The notes beneath the pieces are model-generated. The model searched no databases and had not been told where the DNA came from. It saw only the letters and a program-made list of their open reading frames with translations. Source: a bacterium (GTDB taxonomy: Bacteria > Latescibacterota > UBA2968 > GCA-2709665). Taken from it: a stretch of DNA of 5,807 bases. Location of the stretch: NCBI GenBank assembly GCA_027619145.1, contig JAQCGA010000289.1, forward strand, positions 1-5,807, in the 5' to 3' direction. Numbering within the stretch: position 1 is the first letter of the stretch; the number at the start of each line of letters is the position of its first letter. A program made the translations under genes and the position numbers. Positions 1 to 5,807 of this stretch are shown here, in pieces.

Positions 1-5
1 GATTC

Positions 6-1439
6 ATGTTGTTTGCACTGCTATGCCTGGGAATGTTTTCAACAGAAGTTTCGGCGGATCTGTTCGAGGCGATTGCAGGAGGGAATGTGGCAGAAGTCCG
101 GGGTTTTGTTTCCAGGGGGGCGGATGTGAACGCGGTGAATGGGTACGGCCAGACGCCGTTGATCCAGGCTGTTTCCTGGAGAGATCCAGATCCGTCGGCG
201 CTTTTGCAGATGGGAGAGGTCGGGATAGAGGATTCGCCTGGGGATCTTTCCGGTACCGTGTTTGTGGATGAGGCGGAGGTTGAGAACGGAGGGCCGGTGG
301 TTGAAGTTTCGGTTGGGCCAATTTCCTTGCCGCCGACGTACCCGGCACCCGCTCAAAGCCTGGAGATGGTGCGGGCGCTGCTGGCGGCAGGTGCGGATGT
401 GAATGCGCGGGCTGAACTCGGCCGAACGGCTCTCATAGAAGCAGCCGCTCTTGGCCGAAGTGAACTTGTGGGTATGTTGATTGCCGCAGGTGCACAGGTG
501 AACGCGCAGGATGAGTATGGATCGACGGCTCTGCTGTTGTCCTTTGACGGGATGGGCAATCCCGAAGTTGCGGGGAAGCTTGTCCAGGCAGGTGCCGATG
601 TCGGGCTGGTGAATCGATGGGGGGGCACTGCGCTGCACCGGGCCGCAGACTGGCCCGGATTGGAGGATATGCCTCCAGGGCCTGATGGGACAAGGCGAGC
701 GCTTGTCGGTCTGTTGCTGGAGGCTGGTGCAAAGGTCGATCAGGAGAATACATCGGGCCGAACCGCGCTGTACAATGCGGCCTTTCGGGGTGATATCCAC
801 GTTGTGACCGATCTTCTCAGGGCGGGCGCGAATGTGGCTCACAGAGACAAACAAGGTTGGAGTGTGTTGATGTGCGCGGCCGGGAGCGGCGTTCCCGGTG
901 TGGTCAAGTTTCTGATTGAGGCCGGGCTGGATGTAAACGCCGGGAATTTGGCCGGGATGACGCCGCTGATGGCGGCTGCAAGCCAGGGGAGGACGGAGGT
1001 GATCCGGGTGCTGGCCGCCGCAGGTGCCCAGGCCAATGCGGTGGACAATACAGGCGAGACGGCTCTGATGAATCGCAGCGTTCTTCTGGAGCATCCGGCC
1101 CGTGTGTTGCAGGCGCTTCTGGATGTGGGCTGTGATCCCAACGTGAAGGACTCGCGGGGAGAAACACCGTTGATTGCGGCCGCCTATGGTGAGGATACGG
1201 CTCGGGTGAAATGCCTTCTGGATGCCGGAGCCAGGGTGAATGGCCGGTCCGAAAGTGGCTGGACGGCCCTGATGAGTGCATCGATGAATGGCAATGTTGA
1301 GGTGGCTGCGCTTCTGCTCAAAGCGGGTGCCGAGGTGAATCTGGAAGACCGGCAGGGATACACGGCGCTGGGACTCGCAGAGGGACAGGGCCATACGGAG
1401 CTGGTTCGGATGTTGAAAGAGGCGGGGGCGGTTCGATGA
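6..1439 (+). CDS. Exported ankyrin-repeat protein (5' end possibly upstream of window)
   Basis: Ankyrin-repeat protein, probably a binding scaffold outside the cytoplasm. Seen: residues 1-17 are hydrophobic and end in VSA just before DLFEAI, like a signal peptide with an AxA-type cleavage site. About 12 ankyrin repeats of about 33 residues follow (18-477), with recurrent G-x-T-A/P-L and L-L-x-A-G-A-x-V-N motifs. Two repeats are interrupted: residues 59-117 hold a long acidic, Pro/Gly-rich insert inside repeat 2, and about 217-231 a shorter insert in repeat 5. The frame stays open to the left edge and this Met lacks the usual positively charged residues in front of the hydrophobic core, so the true start may lie a few codons upstream. 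The stop overlaps the next ankyrin gene's start, implying one operon. The mature N-terminus resembles the start of that next protein, so they look like paralogues. No catalytic domain is visible and the partner is unknown. Ankyrin assignment is firm; export is inferred. Confidence 0.9.
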   Translation: MLFALLCLGMFSTEVSADLFEAIAGGNVAEVRGFVSRGADVNAVNGYGQTPLIQAVSWRDPDPSALLQMGEVGIEDSPGDLSGTVFVDEAEVENGGPVVEVSVGPISLPPTYPAPAQSLEMVRALLAAGADVNARAELGRTALIEAAALGRSELVGMLIAAGAQVNAQDEYGSTALLLSFDGMGNPEVAGKLVQAGADVGLVNRWGGTALHRAADWPGLEDMPPGPDGTRRALVGLLLEAGAKVDQENTSGRTALYNAAFRGDIHVVTDLLRAGANVAHRDKQGWSVLMCAAGSGVPGVVKFLIEAGLDVNAGNLAGMTPLMAAASQGRTEVIRVLAAAGAQANAVDNTGETALMNRSVLLEHPARVLQALLDVGCDPNVKDSRGETPLIAAAYGEDTARVKCLLDAGARVNGRSESGWTALMSASMNGNVEVAALLLKAGAEVNLEDRQGYTALGLAEGQGHTELVRMLKEAGAVR

Positions 1440-3286
1440 ATCTTTTTCGGGCGATCGAACTCGGAGATGTGGAAGTGGCGCGTGCTCTGATGAAGGCCGG
1501 GCACGATCCGGATGCGGCGGACGAGTTGGGAGCGATTCCACTGCTGGAAGCCGTCCGCAAAGGGCAGGAGGAGATTGTCCGGGTTCTGATCGACGGTGGG
1601 GCCGATCTCAACGTTCGGGATGCCGGCGGGGACACGCCGTTGATTGCGGCAACACGGGAGGAGAACCCGGCTCTTGTGCAAATGCTTTTGGACGCAGGGG
1701 CGGGCGTCGATGCGCAAGATATGGATGGCAACTCTGCGCTGGCTGTGGCGGTATCCGAGCATCACGAAGGGCTGGTCCGGGTGCTGGTTGAGGCCGGGGT
1801 GGACGTGAATTGTCCGGATCACAGAGGAAAGACGCCGCTGATCGATGCGGCTTTTGGCCAGAATACGATCGTGGTCGAATTGTTGCTGCGGGCCGGTGCT
1901 GATCCCAACCTTCAAGACCTGTGGGGCTACACTGCGGTGATCTGGGCCGCCTCGGAAGGGTATGCCGATATCGTAGCGAGCCTTCTTTCGGCTGGCGCAG
2001 ATGTGAGGGTGCGCAACCACGAGGGAGAGACCGCACTGCAACGTGCGCATATGAGCGAGAGGCCCTCGGCTCCAGAGATCATCGAAATGCTCCGGGAAGC
2101 CGAAGATGTTCAGTGCTGGAATAAAAAGACCTCTACGGACGAACCGCCGGGTACCTGGTCAGATGCGGTTCGATTGACGCAAGAAGAGGATCTCCTGCCT
2201 TCGGTTGAAGATGAAATGCTGGCGATGATGGAGGAAGAAACAGGAGGTGAATCGGGGTCGGTTGAGGGTTCGGAAACCAGCGCGACTGCGCTGAAGCCGG
2301 AAGAGGATCTCCTTCCTTCTGTCGAAGATGAAATGCTGACGATGATGCAGGAAGAAATGAGCGGTGAATCGGAGGGGGTTGAGAACTCGGATCCCTCTGT
2401 AGACGAGCCGGGGGAAGATTTATCGGACCTCCTGGAGGATATGTACGATCCGGAGAAGGAGGATACCGGGGAGGCCGAACGTTTTGTGATGGAACATCAG
2501 GCGGATGTGTTCGTGGCCAATTGGATGGGTTTCGATCCGGGCACGTGGCCGACCGATCGCCTGGTCCAGTTTTGCACGTGTCTCAGTGCGCTGGCAAAAG
2601 CCAATGGACCGGTTTCTTTATTTGCTTATCAACCGAACGCCCATCTGTTGTTGCGGGATATTATCGAGATGCTGAACCGGTTCGCCGGAGATGATATGGC
2701 CGTCCTGGACTGGCATCTGTCCCGCCGGTTGAACCTCCCTTTGCGCCCTGAGTCGATCCGGGATCAACTGATTCTGGATTTCTTCGCTCAATCCACATAT
2801 AGGAGCGGCCGGTTTGCGGCTATGCTGCGGTCTTATTATAGACGGGTTGATTTTGGAAAGTGGCAAGATGGGATCTATGCGCCGTATCTTCGGAAAACAG
2901 TTCGTGGGAACTATGCGATTACGGGTCCGGGAGGGATCGATTTTGAAACCAGCGACGCTATGTATTCGCTTTGCGAGGCATCGTTGGATGAACTCGTGGG
3001 TGCGTTGGCTTCTTTGAGTGAACTCGTCCGCAGAGAAGGTTTTCTGGGGCTTGAGAAATTTATTGGCACCTATAAAGAAACCCTGCTCAATGAGGGTTTC
3101 AGGCTCGCGCTGGAGATTGATACCTACAGCGAGGCGGAGCTGCTCCGGGCCTATCTGACGGCTTATTCGGCGCAGAATCAGATGCATCTTCATCTGCTGA
3201 GAATTACGGTTCTTGAAGTGGCGGCCGGATACAATCCCGGAGGCGTTGAACGTCGTCTGGGGCAATTGGCAGGTGCGGGACGCTAA
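1436..3286 (+). CDS. Ankyrin-repeat protein with acidic linker and MotA-like C-terminal domain
   Basis: A 616-residue protein with no leader or membrane helices, hence probably cytosolic. Seen: seven ankyrin repeats (1 to about 222); an acidic low-complexity linker (about 230-350) with two near-identical copies of EEDLLPSVEDEML (250-262 and 289-301) and a degenerate third copy (about 327-343); and a helical C-terminal domain (about 350-616) that I do not recognise as a whole. Within it, residues 528-540 (S-E-L-V-R-R-E-G-F-L-G-L-E) and 593-608 (L-E-V-A-A-G-Y-N-P-G-G-V-E-R-R-L) resemble, in order, the MotA cytoplasmic loop and the MotA C-terminal tail as I recall them. The transmembrane segments that separate them in MotA are absent. 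The start overlaps the upstream stop (ATGA), and a G-rich stretch at 1421-1428 can serve as ribosome-binding site, so translational coupling is likely. Ankyrins usually bind proteins, so an adaptor role is inferred. The repeat region is certain; the C-terminal relationship is tentative. It could be an unrelated helical domain. Confidence 0.9.
   Translation: MNLFRAIELGDVEVARALMKAGHDPDAADELGAIPLLEAVRKGQEEIVRVLIDGGADLNVRDAGGDTPLIAATREENPALVQMLLDAGAGVDAQDMDGNSALAVAVSEHHEGLVRVLVEAGVDVNCPDHRGKTPLIDAAFGQNTIVVELLLRAGADPNLQDLWGYTAVIWAASEGYADIVASLLSAGADVRVRNHEGETALQRAHMSERPSAPEIIEMLREAEDVQCWNKKTSTDEPPGTWSDAVRLTQEEDLLPSVEDEMLAMMEEETGGESGSVEGSETSATALKPEEDLLPSVEDEMLTMMQEEMSGESEGVENSDPSVDEPGEDLSDLLEDMYDPEKEDTGEAERFVMEHQADVFVANWMGFDPGTWPTDRLVQFCTCLSALAKANGPVSLFAYQPNAHLLLRDIIEMLNRFAGDDMAVLDWHLSRRLNLPLRPESIRDQLILDFFAQSTYRSGRFAAMLRSYYRRVDFGKWQDGIYAPYLRKTVRGNYAITGPGGIDFETSDAMYSLCEASLDELVGALASLSELVRREGFLGLEKFIGTYKETLLNEGFRLALEIDTYSEAELLRAYLTAYSAQNQMHLHLLRITVLEVAAGYNPGGVERRLGQLAGAGR
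2183..2461 (+). repeat. Coding tandem repeat in acidic linker (117-bp period)
   Basis: Unit 1 begins at 2183 and unit 2 at 2300, exactly 117 bp (39 codons) later. Over the first 75 bases the two match at about 65 positions. The 13-residue core EEDLLPSVEDEML is identical, while the DNA under it differs at three synonymous third positions. A weaker third copy (E-D-L-S-D-L-L-E-D-M-Y-D) starts near 2414, about 111 bp after the matching point in unit 2. The units alternate acidic and hydrophobic residues like short amphipathic helices. This looks like a multiplied peptide-binding or docking motif in a flexible linker; the partner is unknown. Confidence 0.8.
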
Positions 3287-3305
3287 ATTTCTGTTCGACC
3301 TGTAT

Positions 3306-3355
3306 CCAGGTGGGTGGGCTCGATTTTGTGCATTCCAGAAAATTGCCCACCCTGG
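3306..3355 (+). terminator. Hairpin after ankyrin operon (terminator-like, no U tract)
   Basis: About 20 bases after the stop of the second ankyrin gene, the left arm CCAGGTGGGTGGGC (3306-3319) pairs with GCCCACCCTGG (3345-3355) over 11 pairs with a 3-base TGG bulge. An inner five-pair stem (3323-3327 with 3339-3343) extends it. No run of T follows, so it is not a textbook rho-independent terminator. It may protect the 3' end of the ankyrin mRNA or act with another termination factor. The pairing is clear; the role is inferred. Confidence 0.45.
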
Positions 3356-3445
3356 CGAGTGACGTGTGCTGGGGTGGGTATCGTATTGGAGACAGACGCT
3401 GGAGCGAGGCGAGGCATTCTGTTAAAACCGGTGCAAGCTTACGAA

Positions 3446-3474
3446 TTGACATTCGCACTGGATATGGTTATTTT
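3446..3474 (+). promoter_or_regulatory. Candidate sigma70-type promoter for the HD-GYP gene
   Basis: A perfect TTGACA -35 box (3446-3451) is followed after 17 bases by TATTTT (3469-3474), a 4/6 match to TATAAT. It lies about 60 bases before the HD-GYP start in the only sizeable gap of this part of the window. An overlapping alternative is TGGATA (3459-3464), 17 bases, then TATACT (3482-3487), which has the better -10 but a weaker -35. Either would give a short leader of roughly 40-50 bases. No operator or riboswitch motif, including a cyclic-di-GMP riboswitch consensus, was seen between 3287 and 3532. Confidence 0.5.
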
Positions 3475-3532
3475 CTGCGTATATACTCGTCTCCCCCTTC
3501 TTTGAGGCATGTCGGATTGAGGATCTCGCAGG

Positions 3533-4771
3533 ATGAAAAAGAAGATTAACATAGACCAGCTCCAGGTCGGAATGTATATGGAGGCCGATGTCAAAGAAAG
3601 TGCCCAGGGGGCGGGAAGCAAGAATGTGCTGTTGCTGGGCAAAGGGGTATTGATTGCTTCGGATAACCAGATCCGGCGGTTAAAAGCGGCCGGGTTGGAA
3701 AATGTTACAATTGATACGACCAAAGGGAAGGACTTGCCCGGCGGAGAGGTGATTGCGCCGGTGGTGATTCCGCAGCCCCAGCGGGAACGCCGGGAGAAGG
3801 CATTGCCGGAAGGCCGCAATGTGCCGTACCGGGATGAGCTGAAGATGGCACGCAAGACCAAGGCTGTGGTAACCAAGGCCTTGAAGGGCACGCTGGAGGG
3901 CGCGGCAATTGGCGGGGCCATGGATACGCAGAAGATCAAGGTTGCCGGAAAACTGATTGCGGAGAGTGTGTTTCGCAACGTAGATGCGATGGTGGGGTTG
4001 ACACGGATTAAAGAGCACGACGCGTACACGGCGGCGCACTGTGTGAACGTGTGTGTGCTGGTTCTGGCGGTGGCGCACGCGGACGGGGTGGACCGCTCTA
4101 CGGCCGAAATGCTGGCCACGGCGTGTTTGTTGCACGATATTGGGAAGACAAAGATACCGCTGGAAATTCTGAACAAGCCCGGGCGCTTCGAGCCGCACGA
4201 ACTTGCCGAAATGCGCAAACATACGATTTATGGCGAAGAGGTTCTGCGGGACATGCCCGGAGTAACCGAAGAGATGATGTATATTGCCACGCAGCACCAC
4301 GAGATGTTCAACGGAAGTGGGTACCCGCACAAACTTTCGGGAGAAGGAATTCACCGGTTCGGGCAAATGACAGCGGTGGCGGATGTGTACGATGCGTTGA
4401 CGTCTGCGCGAGTATATAAGCCAGCGATGCCGCCGCATGTTGCATTGACGCGGATTTATGGCAACCGGGATACGGAATTCCGCAGCGATATCGTAGATCT
4501 CTTTATTAAGAGTCTGGGGCTGTATCCGGTAGGTAGCCTGGTGACGCTGGATACCGAGGAAGTGGGCATTGTGTGTGAACCCAATCCGGAAAACAGCCGC
4601 CTGCCCAAGGTGGGAATTTTTATTTCGAGATACGGGAAGCGGCGCATCGTGCCGACGGTGATCGATCTGGCCGATCCGTATCTGGCAGAAAAACGGAAAA
4701 TTGTAAAGGTGCTGGACCCTACACGATACAACCTGGATATTGACAAAATGCTCAAAATGACGTCCGGGTAG
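3533..4771 (+). CDS. HD-GYP domain cyclic-di-GMP phosphodiesterase with DUF3391-like N-terminus
   Basis: Predicted to hydrolyse the second messenger cyclic-di-GMP to pGpG or GMP in the cytoplasm, lowering it and so favouring motility over biofilm in many bacteria. Seen in 412 residues: a DUF3391-like N-terminal domain (about 4-72; V-G-M-Y near the start, V-T-I-D-T-x-K-G at its end), a charged linker (about 73-130), and an HD-GYP domain (about 145-335). Its metal and catalytic signature is complete: H169, HDIGK (201-205), H230, HHE (255-257), the GYP triad (263-265) and D284/D287 in A-D-V-Y-D-A-L-T. The tail (about 336-412) is the extension often seen after HD-GYP domains. No receiver, PAS or membrane segment is present, so the input signal is probably sensed through the N-terminal domain or a partner protein. 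GAGG at 3519-3522, ten bases before ATG, supports the start. It has its own promoter candidate and a strong terminator, so it is probably monocistronic. Activity is predicted, not shown. Confidence 0.96.
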   Translation: MKKKINIDQLQVGMYMEADVKESAQGAGSKNVLLLGKGVLIASDNQIRRLKAAGLENVTIDTTKGKDLPGGEVIAPVVIPQPQRERREKALPEGRNVPYRDELKMARKTKAVVTKALKGTLEGAAIGGAMDTQKIKVAGKLIAESVFRNVDAMVGLTRIKEHDAYTAAHCVNVCVLVLAVAHADGVDRSTAEMLATACLLHDIGKTKIPLEILNKPGRFEPHELAEMRKHTIYGEEVLRDMPGVTEEMMYIATQHHEMFNGSGYPHKLSGEGIHRFGQMTAVADVYDALTSARVYKPAMPPHVALTRIYGNRDTEFRSDIVDLFIKSLGLYPVGSLVTLDTEEVGIVCEPNPENSRLPKVGIFISRYGKRRIVPTVIDLADPYLAEKRKIVKVLDPTRYNLDIDKMLKMTSG

Positions 4772-4796
4772 TGTCGGCTGAAGGTCAACGGTTGAG

Positions 4797-4837
4797 AAGG
4801 GGAAGGAGCCAGTGTGTTGGGCACCTTCCCTTTGTTG
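4797..4837 (+). terminator. Rho-independent terminator after the HD-GYP gene
   Basis: GGGAAGG (4800-4806) pairs with CCTTCCC (4824-4830); after one A/A mismatch, GCC (4808-4810) pairs with GGC (4820-4822), closing a 9-base loop. AAG before the left arm can pair with TTT after the right arm. A T-rich tail (TTTGTTGTG) follows. The position, about 25 bases after the HD-GYP stop, and the shape fit an intrinsic terminator that insulates the aldolase gene. Confidence 0.75.
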
Positions 4838-4867
4838 TGTGCAGGGATAACAGAGGGAAAACAAAGG
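4829..4867. repeat. 8-bp inverted repeat in the leader before the aldolase gene
   Basis: CCTTTGTT (4829-4836) and AACAAAGG (4860-4867) are perfect inverted copies separated by 23 bases. The left copy shares two bases with the terminator stem and covers its T-rich tail, so the structures could compete. It could instead be a regulator-binding palindrome, or chance. No convincing -35/-10 pair was found between 4838 and 4906. Confidence 0.3.
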
Positions 4868-4906
4868 CGGGTCCTGGTTTTTGTGTTCTGATTTCAGGGG
4901 GGAGTT

Positions 4907-5807
4907 ATGGCTGAGCAGCCGAAGATTCGGGGAATTGTAGCGGTACTTGTGACGCCGTTTGATGAAGCAGAAGAAGTGGTGTACGAAGATGTGTCGCGCC
5001 AGGTAGAAGCGGCGGTAGCTTTTGGAATTGGGGCGGTATGTTTGCCGGCGTATGCCAGCGAGTTTTATAAGCTTTCCGGAAAGGAGCGGCTGGCGGTGGT
5101 ACGGCAGGCTGTGGAGGCTTCGGCCGGGCGTATTCCGGTGGTGGGTCAGTCCAACCACCCTTCGGCAAAGCAGGCAGGGGACCTGGCACGGGCCAATGCA
5201 GATGCGGGTGCAGACGTGATCAGCTTTGCGTTGCCCCGGCAGTTTGGTACGTCAGAGTTAGATTTGCTGGCTTATTGTAAAACGATTTGTAATGCGGTAG
5301 AGACGCCGATTTTAATCCAGGATTTCAACCCGGGCGGGGCAACGGTAGGGGAGACTTTTTGCAGGCAGTTGCGTACGTCCTGCGAGAACTTCGAGTACAT
5401 TAAGCTGGAGGAGCCGCTTCTGGGTCCCAAATTACGGGCCATCCGGGAGGCTACGGAAGACCGGGTGGCGGTGCTGGAAGGCTGGGGAGGAATGTACATG
5501 CCTGAGTTGTTGGGCGAGGGGCTTTCGGGTGCGATGCCGGGGTTGGGTCATGCAGATGTGATGAATCGGATCTGGCAGTTGGGAACGTCGGGAGACCTGG
5601 AAGGGGCACTGGATGTATTCGACGGAGTGTTGCCACAGGTGGTTTTTTCGTTGCAGAATCTGGAGTTTTACCTGACGGTTGAAAAAAGGCTGCTGGCAGA
5701 ACGGGGGATTCTGGAGCATGCGACTGTGCGTACGTTGACGCTAACCCCCGATTCAGAAACGCTGGCGCACGCGGACCGGCTGAACGAACGGGTGCTGCGG
5801 CTGGTGG
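4907..5807 (+). CDS. DapA/N-acetylneuraminate lyase superfamily aldolase, 3' end cut off by the window
   Basis: Class I (Schiff-base) aldolase or lyase of the dihydrodipicolinate synthase superfamily, a cytoplasmic TIM-barrel enzyme that cleaves or forms C-C bonds with a 2-oxo acid such as pyruvate. Seen in 300 complete codons: the opening G-I-V-A-V-L-V-T-P-F (9-18); Y-A-S-E-F-Y-K-L-S-G-K-E-R (49-61) where true DapA has the T-T-G-E loop; I-P-V-V-G-Q (76-81); and Y-I-K-L-E-E-P (164-170), whose K166 is the expected Schiff-base lysine. The usual Y-N-x-P-S-R motif is replaced by I-Q-D-F-N-P-G-G-A (137-145), lacking both the relay tyrosine and the carboxylate-binding arginine, so lysine biosynthesis is unlikely. 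The substrate is probably a sugar-acid or other 2-oxo acid, not identifiable here. Family members are usually about 290-310 residues, so only a few should be missing. The start is supported by AGGGGGGAG (4896-4904), unusually close to ATG. A terminator upstream separates it from the HD-GYP gene. Confidence 0.9.
   Translation, partial: MAEQPKIRGIVAVLVTPFDEAEEVVYEDVSRQVEAAVAFGIGAVCLPAYASEFYKLSGKERLAVVRQAVEASAGRIPVVGQSNHPSAKQAGDLARANADAGADVISFALPRQFGTSELDLLAYCKTICNAVETPILIQDFNPGGATVGETFCRQLRTSCENFEYIKLEEPLLGPKLRAIREATEDRVAVLEGWGGMYMPELLGEGLSGAMPGLGHADVMNRIWQLGTSGDLEGALDVFDGVLPQVVFSLQNLEFYLTVEKRLLAERGILEHATVRTLTLTPDSETLAHADRLNERVLRLV

Noticed and set aside
39..1541. 500-codon open frame on the minus strand opposite the first ankyrin gene
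   Set aside because: Its translation is Arg/His/Pro/Ser-rich with no recognisable domain, while the plus strand encodes clear ankyrin repeats. Codon bias in repetitive GC-rich genes leaves the antisense frame open.
1184..2050. 288-codon minus-strand open frame across both ankyrin genes
   Set aside because: It crosses the junction of two well-supported genes and its translation is low-complexity with a periodic pattern mirroring the ankyrin repeats.
3361..3445. Possible cyclic-di-GMP riboswitch ahead of the HD-GYP gene
   Set aside because: The gene function made it worth looking for, but the conserved GEMM-type core was not found in this stretch.
3310..3549. Small plus-strand open frames in the intergenic gap (3310-3549 and 3314-3505, GTG starts)
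   Set aside because: They begin inside the hairpin, lack a good ribosome-binding site and resemble no family. The longer one overlaps the HD-GYP start and both cross the promoter candidate.
3680..5158. 492-codon minus-strand open frame opposite the HD-GYP and aldolase genes
   Set aside because: It runs through two conserved genes and a terminator, has His/Arg/Gln-rich composition and shows no domain, so it is an antisense shadow.
4907..5807. Naming the aldolase gene dapA
   Set aside because: The motifs that define dihydrodipicolinate synthase (T-T-G-E loop, relay tyrosine, substrate arginine) are not present, so only the superfamily is supported.
1..5807. CRISPR array, insertion sequence, tRNA or rRNA gene
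   Set aside because: No regularly spaced direct repeats outside the coding linker repeat, no transposase motif or terminal inverted repeats, and no tRNA or rRNA signature was seen on either strand.

Overview
The window carries four same-strand protein genes in apparently three transcription units. Canonical purine-rich ribosome-binding sites, an HD-GYP signalling enzyme and an N-terminal signal-peptide-like segment point to a bacterium, probably Gram-negative, with moderately high GC. The taxon cannot be fixed from sequence alone. Ankyrin-rich genes beside a DapA-superfamily aldolase would suit environmental lineages such as the PVC group, but that is a weak guess.

Left region (1-3286): two ankyrin-repeat genes overlap by four bases (ATGA) and are probably translationally coupled. 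The first (6-1439, frame open to the left edge) looks exported: a hydrophobic leader ends in a plausible cleavage site and about 12 ankyrin repeats follow. The second (1436-3286) has no leader. It has about 7 ankyrin repeats, an acidic linker with two near-identical copies and one degenerate copy of a short motif, and a roughly 270-residue helical C-terminal domain. The end of that domain resembles the cytoplasmic parts of the flagellar stator protein MotA, with no membrane helices between them. This is the most unusual item in the window.

Middle region (3287-4837): a 246-bp gap holds a long hairpin just after the ankyrin operon and a good sigma70-type promoter candidate. Next comes a 412-residue HD-GYP protein with a DUF3391-type N-terminus, predicted to degrade cyclic-di-GMP, and then a rho-independent terminator.

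Right region (4838-5807): a short leader and then a DapA/N-acetylneuraminate-lyase superfamily protein cut by the right edge, probably only a few residues before its end. It keeps the Schiff-base lysine but lacks hallmark residues of true dihydrodipicolinate synthase, so its substrate is unknown.

How the genes might work together: an exported and a cytosolic ankyrin scaffold are encoded as a pair, the cytosolic one with a MotA-like end, next to a cyclic-di-GMP phosphodiesterase. A link to motility or surface behaviour is possible, but it rests on motif resemblance and proximity only. The aldolase looks metabolically and transcriptionally separate.
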